Source of the DNA: Thermoflexus sp.
GTDB lineage: Bacteria; Chloroflexota; Anaerolineae; Aggregatilineales; Aggregatilineaceae
Length of the DNA stretch: 64,000 nt
Direction of reading: 5' to 3'
NCBI GenBank assembly: GCA_020724465.1
Contig: DYGX01000007.1
Location: forward strand, 177,408 to 241,407
Shown here: positions 34,608 through 45,511 of the stretch, one piece after another
How positions within the stretch are numbered: position 1 is the first letter of the stretch
Layout: every line of letters begins with the position of its first letter
Translations under genes and position numbers: made by a program
The notes under the pieces: generated by a model
Database searches by the model: none
The model's input: only the letters and a program-made list of their open reading frames with translations
What the model was told of the DNA's origin: nothing

Positions 34608-35723
34608 ATGGAGTCACGCGTACATCTCGGCCGGGTGTGGGGGATCCCCATCGGTCTGCACACCAGTTGGTTCATCATCTTCTTTCTGATCACGTTCTCG
34701 CTGGCCGTAGGCTATTTCCCAGAGGAATATGAGGACCTGTCGCGGGCGGCCGCCTGGGTCCTGGGCGGCGTCACCAGCCTGCTCTTCTTTGGCTCGGTGC
34801 TGGTCCACGAGCTGGCGCACGCCTGGGTCGCCCTGCGCAACCGTATTCCGGTGCGCGGAATCACGCTGTTCATCTTCGGTGGTGTGGCGCAGATCGAGCG
34901 CGAGCCGCCGACTGCGGGCGCGGAGTTCCGCATCGCCATTGCCGGGCCAATCGCCAGCCTGACGCTCGCCGGTCTGTTCTATCTCCTGTACCAGATCGAC
35001 CAGCCCATCATCTACCTGGCCGCGCCGAGCATCTATCTGGCGCGGATCAATCTGCTGCTCGGGCTGTTTAATATGATCCCCGGCTTCCCGCTGGATGGCG
35101 GGCGCGTGCTGCGGGCGGTCATCTGGCGCTTCACGGGTGACCTGCGCCGCTCCACGCGCCTGGCAGGCGGGGTCGGCCAGCTTGTCGCCTTCGGCTTTAT
35201 GGGCTGGGGCGCGATCCTGCTGCTGAACGGGATGCTGTTCAACGGCCTGTGGATCATGTTCATCGGCTGGTTCCTGCAAAACGCAGCCACCAGCGTGATC
35301 CACCAGTCCGCCATCCAGGAAGCGTTGCAGGGCGTCCCGGTCAGCCAGATCATGAACCGCGAATGCGTGCTCATCCCGCGCGAGCAGTCGCTGCGCGAGC
35401 TGGTCGAGAATCGCATTCTGCGCGAGGGCGAGCGCTGCTTTATGGTCGGCAGCAACGATCGGATGGACGGGATGCTGACCCTGCGCGATGTGGCCGCAGT
35501 GCCACAGGTGCGTTGGGATGACCTCACGGCCGGCGAGGTCATGATCCCCTGGTCGAAACTGACGCGCGTCAGCCCGCGCACCGAGCTTCTGGACGCACTG
35601 CGCATCATGGACCAGCAGAATATCGCGCAGATCCCGGTGGTCGAGCACAACCAGCTTGTCGGCGTGCTGACGCGCGAGCAGATCCTGCGCTACATCAACC
35701 TGCGGTCGCAGTTGGGGGTCTGA
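34608..35723 (+). CDS. Site-2-protease-like M50 metalloprotease with two CBS domains
   Basis: A 371-residue membrane protease. His67, Glu68 and His71 in VHELAHAW are the zinc motif and Asp163 in [12 protein letters not shown] is the third ligand. About six transmembrane helices are followed by a CBS pair (about 245-370; [30 protein letters not shown]) that may sense adenine nucleotides. This is the group of bacterial SREBP-type proteases with C-terminal CBS domains. Substrates are unknown; the neighbouring single-pass TPR proteins are conceivable targets, by position only. Confidence 0.9.
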   Translation: MESRVHLGRVWGIPIGLHTSWFIIFFLITFSLAVGYFPEEYEDLSRAAAWVLGGVTSLLFFGSVLVHELAHAWVALRNRIPVRGITLFIFGGVAQIEREPPTAGAEFRIAIAGPIASLTLAGLFYLLYQIDQPIIYLAAPSIYLARINLLLGLFNMIPGFPLDGGRVLRAVIWRFTGDLRRSTRLAGGVGQLVAFGFMGWGAILLLNGMLFNGLWIMFIGWFLQNAATSVIHQSAIQEALQGVPVSQIMNRECVLIPREQSLRELVENRILREGERCFMVGSNDRMDGMLTLRDVAAVPQVRWDDLTAGEVMIPWSKLTRVSPRTELLDALRIMDQQNIAQIPVVEHNQLVGVLTREQILRYINLRSQLGV

Positions 35724-35739
35724 CCTGCCCACCGCCCGG

Positions 35740-35769
35740 TTGCAGGATCAAAGTCTGGTGGCTTATAAT
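35740..35769 (+). promoter_or_regulatory. Putative promoter of dnaG-rpoD
   Basis: TTGCAG (35740-35745), 18 bp, perfect TATAAT (35764-35769), 40 bp before the dnaG start. Confidence 0.65.
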
Positions 35770-35809
35770 CCAGGTTCAACGCCGCTCCAGGGGTAGGGCC
35801 ACCACGAAT

Positions 35810-37840
35810 ATGTCCGTTGTGGATGACGTCAAAGGCCGCCTCGACCTTGTTGACATCGTGTCCGGGTACGTGAATCTGCAAAAGGCGGGACGCAATTACA
35901 AGGCGTTGTGCCCGTTTCACCAGGAGCGCACGCCTTCGTTCGTCGTCTTTCCAGATACGCAGACCTGGCGCTGTTTTGGCGCGTGCGGCGAAGGCGGGGA
36001 CGTGTTCGCCTTCGTGATGAAAGCCGAGGGGTGGGACTTCAGCGAGGCGCTGCGCGAACTTGCCAAGCGGGCCGGCGTCGAGCTAAAGCCCCTCACGCCG
36101 CAGCAGGTCGACCGGCAGGAAGCAACCGAGCGGCTACAGCGCATCGTCGAGGAAGCCGCCGCCTTCTATCACGAGCGTCTGCTCACAGCCCGCGACGCCG
36201 AGGTCGCCCGCGCCTACGTCCGTTCTCGCCACCTTAACCGCGCCACGGTAGACACCTTCATGCTCGGCTACGCGCCCAACGACTGGCGCGAGGCGGTCCA
36301 GCACTTGCAGCGACTGGGCTACGCGCTCGACGAGATCGTGGAAGCGGGCGTCGCCGTCCACCACGAGGAAAAGAACACGACCTACGACCGCTTCCGCCAC
36401 CGGTTGATGATCCCCATCCGCGACGGGCGCGGGCAGACGGTCGGGTTCGGGGCGCGCGCGCTCGACCCGGCCGAGCGGGCCAAGTACATCAACTCGCCGC
36501 AAAGCCCGCTCTTCGACAAGAGCGCGCTTCTCTTCGGGCTGGACATGGCCCGCCGCGCCATCCGCGAAACCGAGACCGCCGTGATCGTCGAAGGCTACAT
36601 GGACGTGATGCAGGCGCACCAGGCCGGCTTCGAGAACGTCGTCGCGCAGATGGGCACCGCGCTCACCGAACCGCAGCTTCGCCAGCTCGACAAATACGCC
36701 AGCCGGCTGGTGCTGGCGCTCGACCCCGACACCGCCGGGCTGAACGCGACCATGCGCGGCTTGAACGTCGCCCGCGAAACGCTCGACGGCGACCAGGCGA
36801 TCTCTTTTGATCCGCGCGGCATGATGCGTTACACTGGCATGCTGGATATGGACATTCGCGTGATCACGCTGCCGGAAGGGAAAGACCCCGACGTGCTGAT
36901 CCGCGAGGATCCGGGGGCCTGGCAGGCGCTGATCGACAGCGCCATGCCAGTAGCGGATTTCGTCATTCGCCAGGGGACGGCGCATCTGGGTGAGAACGCG
37001 TCGATCCACGAGCGGGAAGCCGCCGCGCGGGAGCTATTACCTATTCTGACCGCCACCGAGAGCGATCTGCAGCGCAGCGGGAATATCCAGGCCCTGGCGC
37101 GCCGGGTGCGCATTGACGAGCGCACCTTGATCGAATGGACCCAGCGCCGCCAGCCGGCCCGGACCCGCGTCCGGCCGTCCATCCGCGAACAGCGGAAGCA
37201 GGCCGCGCGGCCCGCGCCCGTCCCGCCCGCCGGCGGGCCGCCGGGGCAGTCGGACCTGCGCGAGGGGTTCTGTTTGTGGCTGCTGATCCAGCAGCCGGAG
37301 CGCCTGTTTGCCGCCAACCGGCGGCTGCGCGAGCTGCAAGGCGGCGATGAGCAACTGGCCGCAGCGCTGGCGCCGCTGTGCGCCCAGGATTTTCGCCGGC
37401 CCGACTATCAGGCGATCTTCCGCGCGCTGGAAGACTCGCTCTACCGGGACGAAGCGCAGCCTTTGGAGTACCTGATGCGGGTGCTGCCGCCGGAGTTGTG
37501 GGAGGTCGTCGAGCAGCTTCAGGTCGCGCCGCTCGACACGTTCAGCCGGCTGCTGCCGCGCCCGCTGGTGACGGAGCTGCAGTCCATTCTGCGCGAAAAA
37601 GCGCGCATCAACGCCCTGCCCGTGCCCGACGAGGGGCTGTTCATCCAGGAGGCGCTGACCCTGCGTCTCAGCCGGCTCGAACGCGAGCTGCGCGAGCTGT
37701 ACTTTCTGCAGGAAGAGGCCGAACGTGAAGGCGGCGCGTCCGGCGGCGAATTCGCTGCTGCCATCGGCGTTCACGTCCGGGCACGGGGCGTGCTGACCCG
37801 CGCGCTCCGCCAACTGCGAAGCCTGCTTCGCGACATGTGA
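35810..37840 (+). CDS. dnaG: DNA primase
   Basis: A 676-residue primase that makes RNA primers at the replication fork. The zinc finger is C34-X2-H37-X17-C55-X3-C59, with one residue more than usual between the last two Cys (CFGAC). The TOPRIM domain (about 255-345) has [11 protein letters not shown] and [12 protein letters not shown] with its acidic metal ligands. There is an unusual segment of about 25 residues ([18 protein letters not shown]) inside the region after TOPRIM. The C-terminal helicase-binding domain follows a Pro/Arg-rich linker. It is 44 bp upstream of the sigma factor gene, the common macromolecular-synthesis arrangement. Confidence 0.95.
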   Translation: MSVVDDVKGRLDLVDIVSGYVNLQKAGRNYKALCPFHQERTPSFVVFPDTQTWRCFGACGEGGDVFAFVMKAEGWDFSEALRELAKRAGVELKPLTPQQVDRQEATERLQRIVEEAAAFYHERLLTARDAEVARAYVRSRHLNRATVDTFMLGYAPNDWREAVQHLQRLGYALDEIVEAGVAVHHEEKNTTYDRFRHRLMIPIRDGRGQTVGFGARALDPAERAKYINSPQSPLFDKSALLFGLDMARRAIRETETAVIVEGYMDVMQAHQAGFENVVAQMGTALTEPQLRQLDKYASRLVLALDPDTAGLNATMRGLNVARETLDGDQAISFDPRGMMRYTGMLDMDIRVITLPEGKDPDVLIREDPGAWQALIDSAMPVADFVIRQGTAHLGENASIHEREAAARELLPILTATESDLQRSGNIQALARRVRIDERTLIEWTQRRQPARTRVRPSIREQRKQAARPAPVPPAGGPPGQSDLREGFCLWLLIQQPERLFAANRRLRELQGGDEQLAAALAPLCAQDFRRPDYQAIFRALEDSLYRDEAQPLEYLMRVLPPELWEVVEQLQVAPLDTFSRLLPRPLVTELQSILREKARINALPVPDEGLFIQEALTLRLSRLERELRELYFLQEEAEREGGASGGEFAAAIGVHVRARGVLTRALRQLRSLLRDM

Positions 37841-37884
37841 CCACGGCAAGCAGCCTCAGGCGTCCGAGTAATCGCCAGGAGACC

Positions 37885-39576
<1,692 letters not shown>

Positions 39577-39602
39577 GCCAGGATCGGACCCGGCATAGTG
39601 GT

Positions 39603-40580
39603 ATGTTGCCTGTCTCCCGACCGACCTTCTGCCCCGAATGTGGCGAGCGCCTAATCCCGCGCACGGTCGGGGGGCGCGAGCGGCTCACCTGCCCGCTGTG
39701 CGGCTATGTCCATTACGTTAACCCGATTCCCGGCGTGGGTGTGCTGATCGAGAAGGACGGCGGCGTCGTCCTGGTCAAGCGCGGCGGGCGGGTGAAGGCC
39801 GGGCACTGGGCGCTGGTGTCCGGCTATATCGAAGCGGACGAGAGCGTCGAAGAGGCGGCCATCCGCGAGTGCCGGGAAGAAACCGGGCTGCAGGTCGAGC
39901 TGGTCGATCTGCTCGGCATCTACTCGTTCCCCGAAGGCCCGCCCACCAGCGGGATCATCGTATTCTATCGGGCACGCGCGACGGGTGGCACCCTGCTCGC
40001 CGGGGATGATGCGGCAGATGTGCGCGTGTTCCAGCCGGATGAGCTGCCCCCGATGCCCTTCCGCACCCACCGTCAGGCGGTGCAGCGCTGGCTCACCCTG
40101 CAATCCAAACCGGGCAGCCCGCCGCCTGCCGCCTCGACCGGCGAGGGATTCATCATCCGCGAGGCCGAACGCTCCGACGTCGACGCCGTCATCGACCTGC
40201 TGCACCTGGTCGAAGGCAACCAGGGGCTGACCGAAGCGGAGTGGCAGGCCGCGGCCCAACGCTTCGTCGAGCGACAGACCATCGTCGTCTACGTGGCCGA
40301 GACCACCGCGCCACCCCGCCAGGTGATCGGGTTCGTCGCGCTGTCGCTGGTTCACACGCTGACCGGCGGGCGCGGCTGGATCGATGATATGGCTGTCGCT
40401 CTGGACTACCGGGGTGAGGGGATCGGCGCGGCGCTGCTTGAGGCGGCTCTGCGCCACGCCAACCGCCTGTCGCTCTCGCACCTGTACGTCAACATCGAGC
40501 GCGGCAGCCCGGCGGCGCGAGCCTTTGCCCAGGCAGCGGGCTTGCAGGAAAGCTCGATCTCGTACCTGCGCATCCGCTGA
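39603..40580 (+). CDS. Nudix hydrolase fused to a GNAT acetyltransferase
   Basis: A 325-residue two-domain protein. A zinc ribbon (CPEC and CPLC, residues 10-33) leads into a Nudix domain with the complete Nudix box GYIEADESVEEAAIRECREETGL compressed here to its key residues G, E, REXXEE. This resembles NudC-type or ADP-ribose pyrophosphatases. From about residue 180 a GNAT fold follows, with the acetyl-CoA loop DYRGEGIGAALLEAALRHA. The gene starts 26 bp after rpoD. Substrates are unknown; fusion suggests that a nucleotide-linked metabolite and acetylation are coupled. Confidence 0.87.
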   Translation: MLPVSRPTFCPECGERLIPRTVGGRERLTCPLCGYVHYVNPIPGVGVLIEKDGGVVLVKRGGRVKAGHWALVSGYIEADESVEEAAIRECREETGLQVELVDLLGIYSFPEGPPTSGIIVFYRARATGGTLLAGDDAADVRVFQPDELPPMPFRTHRQAVQRWLTLQSKPGSPPPAASTGEGFIIREAERSDVDAVIDLLHLVEGNQGLTEAEWQAAAQRFVERQTIVVYVAETTAPPRQVIGFVALSLVHTLTGGRGWIDDMAVALDYRGEGIGAALLEAALRHANRLSLSHLYVNIERGSPAARAFAQAAGLQESSISYLRIR

Positions 40581-40613
40581 CATACCGCCCGCCCGCGCCA
40601 GGATAGGTGGGGC

Positions 40614-41897
40614 ATGAACCGTCCGCACTCTCTCATCGCGTTGCTGCTCGCCGGGCTGCTCGTGCTGGCCGCCTGCCAGAAAGCCGGCCCCGCGCCGACC
40701 GTCACCCCCGACGCCGCCCGCTTAGAGACCGCCGCCGCCTTGTTCGCCCAGCCTACCCGCGCTGCCCACGCCTCGCCCACGCCCGAACCGGCGCGCGACA
40801 TCGAGCTGGCGATCAGCCGGACGCTGGCGCGGATGGAGCGGGCTGTCCTGACGGGCGATCGCGATGGGTATCTGGCGAACGTCTGGACCGGGGACACGAC
40901 CTTTTACGTCGAGCAGTTCCGCTGGGCGCAGGACTGGGTCGAGCACCCGCTGTCTGCCTTCGACCTGTCAATCAGCGCGCTTGACGCACCCGCAGGCGCA
41001 ACCGAGGCCCGCGCCCGCCTGACGATCACCTGGACACAGCGCGATCTGGATTCGTCGGGGGGCGCGACGCTGTCCGTCGTCTTCTACCGCGCCAGCGAGC
41101 GCTGGCTCTACGGCGGCGAGGACTGGCAGGCGATCGAGCTGGACGGCATCCGCCTCTATTACTTCGCCAACTCGCTCACCGATAACCGCGCTGAGGCTGA
41201 GGCCCTGGCCGGGGACCTGCCGGACATCCACGCCCGCCTGACGGCGCTGTTCGGCTTCACGCCTGCCGAGGTGCTGAAGATCCGGCTGTACGAGAGCGCG
41301 GCCACGCTGCAAACCGTCACCCGCCTGTCGCAGGCGAGACTCACGACCTGGAACCGGCCCGGCGAGGCGATCAAGCTCACGCTGGGGCCGAGCAACACTG
41401 CACCCCGCCCGCCAGATGTGGCGCGCGAGGTGGCGCGCTGGCTGCTCTATTGCCTGGACGCGAAGGCGCAGCGCAGCGGCGGCGAAGAAACGCTCATCCC
41501 CTGGTGGCTGGTCGAGGGGTTCGCGGAGTATGGCGCGATGCAGTTCCGCCCGGTCAGTCAGCAAAACCGGATGATCGGGCGCATCGCCGCGCTGGCTGCC
41601 GTGCCACAGCCCGCCGGGCAGCGCCTCTTTGCCTGGGACGAGCTGGCCGACCGTGACACGTTCGCCGCCGCGCAGCCCGCGCTCGGCCCGCCCCAGGCGT
41701 TCGAGCTGGCGCGCGACCAGAGCGCCACGCTGGTATACTTCATCGGCGAACGGTTTGGCATCCAGGCGCGCCGCCAGTGGCTCGAAGCCGTATCCAACGG
41801 CCAGTGGCTTGACAAGGCGACCGAAGATCACCTGGGGCAATCGTTCGCCGCGCTGGATGAGGCCTGGCGCGCGTGGCTGCGCGCGCAGGGAATGTAA
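40614..41897 (+). CDS. Lipoprotein related to gluzincin (peptidase MA-like) proteins, zinc motif degenerate
   Basis: A 427-residue lipoprotein: the signal peptide ends in the lipobox LVLAAC with Cys21. The C-terminal half resembles peptidase MA-like gluzincins: a helix where HExxH is expected reads VAREVARWLLYC, so both His are lost, while the downstream glutamate helix PWWLVEGFAEYGA is retained. It is therefore likely to be catalytically inactive or to use another mechanism. The N-terminal half may be an NTF2-like module (LANVWTGDTTFYVEQFR). It is 33 bp downstream of the Nudix-GNAT gene. Confidence 0.7.
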   Translation: MNRPHSLIALLLAGLLVLAACQKAGPAPTVTPDAARLETAAALFAQPTRAAHASPTPEPARDIELAISRTLARMERAVLTGDRDGYLANVWTGDTTFYVEQFRWAQDWVEHPLSAFDLSISALDAPAGATEARARLTITWTQRDLDSSGGATLSVVFYRASERWLYGGEDWQAIELDGIRLYYFANSLTDNRAEAEALAGDLPDIHARLTALFGFTPAEVLKIRLYESAATLQTVTRLSQARLTTWNRPGEAIKLTLGPSNTAPRPPDVAREVARWLLYCLDAKAQRSGGEETLIPWWLVEGFAEYGAMQFRPVSQQNRMIGRIAALAAVPQPAGQRLFAWDELADRDTFAAAQPALGPPQAFELARDQSATLVYFIGERFGIQARRQWLEAVSNGQWLDKATEDHLGQSFAALDEAWRAWLRAQGM

Positions 41898-41916
41898 AAT
41901 GTAAGGGGACAACATC

Positions 41917-43188
41917 GTGATTTCTGCGCTACGCTCGCGCCCGGCGATCGGGCTGCTGTTAATTTTCGCGCTTGCGTTAGCGGTGCGGTGGGGCTATGCA
42001 GCGCTGCGCTGGAGCGACGATTTCAGCGCGTTCGATAGCGGCGATTATGCGCTGTACCGCATCGGCGGCGAGCATATTTTGGCGGAAGGCGACTTCACCA
42101 ACAGCCTGTTTCTGATCCGCCCGCCGCTGTTCCCGTTACTGGTCGCGCTGTTGGGCGTGCGCGATGGCGCGATTTTGCTGGCAAACGCGGCGATCGGCGC
42201 GACGCTCGCCCCACTGACGCTTGTGCTCGCGCGCCAGTTGGGGCTGGGCGCGGGGCTTGCCTTGCTTGCCGGGCTGATCGTCGCGCTCGATCCGGCCAGC
42301 GTGGTCTATTCGAGCTTTCTGGGATCGGAGCCACTGGCGAACGTTACCCTGCTGTTGATGTTGATCGCGCTACTGGCGAGCATCCGCCAGCCAAACACCG
42401 CGCGCCAGCTTGCGGGGGGTGCGCTCGCGGGCGTTGCGCTGACGCTCTCGGTGCTCTCGCGTCCGGCGCCGTTTCTGATCTGGACCGGCCTGAGCGTCTG
42501 GCTGTTGCTCATGAGCCGCCGCCATTCACGCGCCGTGCTGGCCTATACGCTGGCGAGCGCGATAGGGATCAGCGCCTGGATCGCGCATAACGCCCGCGTC
42601 TTCGACAATCCGACCGTTTCCACTGTGAGCGCATACAGCCTGCTGTACTACCGCGCTGCGTCGGTCGAGCATTGGGCGACAGGTCATGACATGGATACGG
42701 TCTACACCGATCTGGCGCAGCGCGTCGAGGAGCGAATGGGCCGCGACACGTCGCAGGTCGATACCAGCACACGCCATCACCACTACACCGGTCCAGCGGA
42801 GCTAACCAGCGCCATGAACGCGGTCGCATTCGAGACGTTCGCGGACCACCCGGTAGAATACCTCTACACGCTGCCGATTGGCGTGGCGCGGATGTTCGGC
42901 TTCACGAACGTCCTGCCGCGTTGGACGCTGCCGTTCGAGGTTGCGTGGAACGGCGCGCTGATGCTTGGCGCCGCGAGCGGGCTGTGGATCGCATTCCGGC
43001 AGAAGCGCTGGCTTCTGTTTTGGAGCGTCGTGCTGGTAGCGGCATATTTCACGGTCGGGACGCTGTTCGTGCAGACATCCGGGCTAGACACGCGCATGCG
43101 GACCATGTTCGCGCCGCACCTCGCGGTAGCGTGCGCGCTGGCGATCGGCGCGTTGCTGGTCCGGCGATCGCGCAATTCTGCCGCCTGA
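41917..43188 (+). CDS. GT39/ArnT-like polytopic membrane protein
   Basis: A 423-residue protein with about ten transmembrane helices. The first loop has FDSGDYALYRIG and RPPLFPLLVALLG, matching the acidic first loop and the following Pro-containing helix of dolichyl/undecaprenyl-phosphate-mannose glycosyltransferases (GT-C fold). The start codon is GTG 41917 with AAGGGG 8 nt upstream. Likely transfers a sugar from a lipid carrier to a surface molecule; acceptor unknown. Confidence 0.75.
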   Translation: MISALRSRPAIGLLLIFALALAVRWGYAALRWSDDFSAFDSGDYALYRIGGEHILAEGDFTNSLFLIRPPLFPLLVALLGVRDGAILLANAAIGATLAPLTLVLARQLGLGAGLALLAGLIVALDPASVVYSSFLGSEPLANVTLLLMLIALLASIRQPNTARQLAGGALAGVALTLSVLSRPAPFLIWTGLSVWLLLMSRRHSRAVLAYTLASAIGISAWIAHNARVFDNPTVSTVSAYSLLYYRAASVEHWATGHDMDTVYTDLAQRVEERMGRDTSQVDTSTRHHHYTGPAELTSAMNAVAFETFADHPVEYLYTLPIGVARMFGFTNVLPRWTLPFEVAWNGALMLGAASGLWIAFRQKRWLLFWSVVLVAAYFTVGTLFVQTSGLDTRMRTMFAPHLAVACALAIGALLVRRSRNSAA

Positions 43189-43263
43189 TCGCTGCACTTT
43201 TCGCCGCCAAGATGTTACAATAGCCCGCAGCTTCCCGATCAACCACACGACCCGCAGGGCATC

Positions 43264-44484
43264 ATGACGACGCAGCGGTTGTATTACTCCGACTCCTATA
43301 CCACCGCGTTTGACGCGCGGTGTATCGAGCACACCACGCTCGACGGCGCCCCGGCCGTCGTCCTCGACCGCACTTACTTCTACCCCACCAGCGGCGGCCA
43401 GCCGCACGACACCGGCACGCTGAACGGCGTGGCGGTGGTCGATGTGGCCGTGCGCGAGGGCGACGGCGCAGTCCTGCACGTGCTGGCGCAACCGCTCGAC
43501 GCCGACGAGGTCCACGGCGAGATCGACTGGGCGCGGCGCTTCGACTATATGCAGCACCACACCGGGCAGCATATCCTCTCGCAGGCGTTCGTGCGCCTGG
43601 CCGAAGCCGAGACGGTCGGCTTCCACATGAGCGCGGACAGCATCACCATCGACCTCGATACGCCCGCCCTCGACGCGGCGCTGATCGAGCGGGTCGAGAC
43701 GCTCGCCAACCAGATCGTGTTTGAAGACCGGCCGGTGCGCGCCTGGTTCCCGGACGAGGCGGAGCTGGCGGGGCTGGTGCTCCGCAAGACGCCTGAGGTT
43801 GGGGGACCGCTGCGCGTGGTCGAGGTGGCGGATTTTGACCTGAACGCCTGCGGCGGGACGCACGTGGCGCGGACCGGAGCCGTCGGCCTGATCAAGATTG
43901 TGCGCACCGAGCGGCGCGGCGAGGCGCTGCGCGTCGAGTTTCGCTGCGGCGGGCGCGCCCTGGCCGATTATCGCGAGAAGAACGCGATCATGAACCAGCT
44001 TGCCGCCGCCCTAACCACCGGGTATTGGGACGTCCCGGCGGCGCTGGAGCGGCTGCGCGAAGAAAATCAGGCACTCCGCCGCGAGCTGCGCGCCGCCCGG
44101 TCCGCATTGCTAGAACACCAGGCTCGCGAGCTGCGCGCCGCGACGCCGCACAACGGCGCCTTCGCGCTCGTAACCCAGGTGCTGGACGACGATCCGCAGA
44201 CCGCGCGCGAGCTGGTGCAGAAGCTGATCGCCTACCCGCAGACCATCGTCCTGTGCGCTGTGGCGGGCGAGAAAGCCCAGATCATCGCCGCGCGCTCGGA
44301 CGATCTGCCGCACGACATGGTCGCCGCGCTCAAGGCCGGGCTGGCGGTGCTGGGCGTTGATCGCGGGGGCGGGCGCCCTTCGTTCGCGCAGGGGGGCGGC
44401 GTCGCCGCGACGCGCGAGGCGCTGGCCGCAGCCCTGGCCGCCGCGGCTGAGTCCCTGAAGTCGGAACCAAACACATCGCGCTGA
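43264..44484 (+). CDS. AlaX-L type alanyl-tRNA editing protein
   Basis: A 406-residue stand-alone homologue of the AlaRS editing half. The N-terminal barrel (YPTSGGQPHDTG) is followed by the zinc/editing site HHTGQHILSQAF and CGGTHVARTG; it hydrolyses mischarged Ser- or Gly-tRNA(Ala). A coiled coil (about 255-300, LERLREENQALRRELRAA) and a DHHA1 domain (GGGRPSFAQGGG) make it the long AlaX-L form. There is no aminoacylation domain, so it is not AlaRS. The MBL gene follows after 13 bp. Confidence 0.9.
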   Translation: MTTQRLYYSDSYTTAFDARCIEHTTLDGAPAVVLDRTYFYPTSGGQPHDTGTLNGVAVVDVAVREGDGAVLHVLAQPLDADEVHGEIDWARRFDYMQHHTGQHILSQAFVRLAEAETVGFHMSADSITIDLDTPALDAALIERVETLANQIVFEDRPVRAWFPDEAELAGLVLRKTPEVGGPLRVVEVADFDLNACGGTHVARTGAVGLIKIVRTERRGEALRVEFRCGGRALADYREKNAIMNQLAAALTTGYWDVPAALERLREENQALRRELRAARSALLEHQARELRAATPHNGAFALVTQVLDDDPQTARELVQKLIAYPQTIVLCAVAGEKAQIIAARSDDLPHDMVAALKAGLAVLGVDRGGGRPSFAQGGGVAATREALAAALAAAAESLKSEPNTSR

Positions 44485-44497
44485 AAAGGAACAGGCC

Positions 44498-45367
44498 GTG
44501 CAAGAACTCGCACCAGGTATCTTCGCAGAAACCGGCTTTCACCGCGTCAATGTCGGAGCCATTTTGACCGATGACGGGTGGGTGCTGATCGACACGCCGC
44601 CCTATCCTGAGGATGCACGCCGCTGGCACGAAATGTTGATGGGCGTGGCCGAAATGCCGATCCGCGCCATCGTGACCACCGACTGCCACCGCGATCACTT
44701 CATCGGCAATTTCTGGTTCGATGCGCCCGTGATCGTGGCCCACGCCGAGACGATCAACCACCTGCGCAACCTGCCCGCCGCCTTCCTGGATAGCGCCGTC
44801 GAATCGCTCGCGCGGGATTCGGTCGAGCGCAGCCAGTTCGCCAGCGTGCGCGTGCGCCTGCCCACGGTCGGATTCACGCGCCGGATGCAGCTTCGCTATG
44901 GCCAGCGCGAGATCCCTCTGCTGGCGATGCCCGGCCCGACGGCGGGCAGCCTGTGGGTTCACCTGCCGCAACACAGTATTCTGTTTGCCGGCGATAGCAT
45001 CATCACCGGCCAGCACCTCTACATTTCGAACAGCTCGACCAAAGCCTGGCTGGAAAACCTGACCAACCTGCGGCGCTCGCGCTTCGCCGCCGAGATCATC
45101 GTGCCGGGACGCGGTCCGCTGACCGACAAAAGCGCCACCGAGCCGATCTCCAATTATCTGCGGCTGGCCCGGCGCCGGGTGCACAGCCTCTACCACGCGG
45201 GCCGCCCCCGCGCAGATACTTCGACGCTGGTCCCCGAGCTGCTGCAGATGTTCCCCTACCAAGAACATGAGGTCGAGCGGGTGCAGCGCCGCATCAAAGC
45301 GGGGTTAGATCGCATCTATGAGGAGTTTAAGCTCGACGAAAAACTCGGCGACACAAGTGCTCGTTGA
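44498..45367 (+). CDS. Metallo-beta-lactamase-fold protein with altered metal motif
   Basis: A 289-residue MBL-fold protein. GTG 44498 follows AAAAGGAA. The motif-1 segment reads TTDCHRDHFIG instead of the usual THxHxDH, so the first His is replaced by Asp while His, Asp and His remain. Further motifs are modified too: AMPGPTAGSLWVHLP replaces the usual TPGHTPGS, and LFAGDSII is retained. It probably still binds at least one metal. The C-terminal about 90 residues are an extra helical segment. Function unknown. Confidence 0.75.
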   Translation: MQELAPGIFAETGFHRVNVGAILTDDGWVLIDTPPYPEDARRWHEMLMGVAEMPIRAIVTTDCHRDHFIGNFWFDAPVIVAHAETINHLRNLPAAFLDSAVESLARDSVERSQFASVRVRLPTVGFTRRMQLRYGQREIPLLAMPGPTAGSLWVHLPQHSILFAGDSIITGQHLYISNSSTKAWLENLTNLRRSRFAAEIIVPGRGPLTDKSATEPISNYLRLARRRVHSLYHAGRPRADTSTLVPELLQMFPYQEHEVERVQRRIKAGLDRIYEEFKLDEKLGDTSAR

Positions 45368-45431
45368 GGATTGTCCGGGCGATTTTTCAGGATTTTTTCA
45401 AACAACCGCGTGTCTCCGCATAGTGCGATCA

Positions 45432-45440
45432 TGCTACAAT
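45432..45440 (+). promoter_or_regulatory. Putative extended -10 promoter of the REC-kinase gene
   Basis: TGCTACAAT at 45432-45440 is an extended -10 element 72 bp before ATG 45512; no good -35 box is visible. The 144-bp gap also has T-rich stretches just after the MBL stop (45381-45399) without a clear stem. Confidence 0.4.
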
Positions 45441-45511
45441 GGAAAGCGATTGCTTATACCACAGATTAGACGCCAGTCTGCCGGGAACGCTGAGCCGCCG
45501 GGGAAGATCCC

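Noticed and set aside
40614..41897. Active zinc protease
   Set aside because: The HExxH motif is absent, so catalytic activity is not supported.
43264..44484. Truncated alanyl-tRNA synthetase
   Set aside because: The protein begins at the editing domain with its own start and is full-length for AlaX-L; no aminoacylation remnants are visible.
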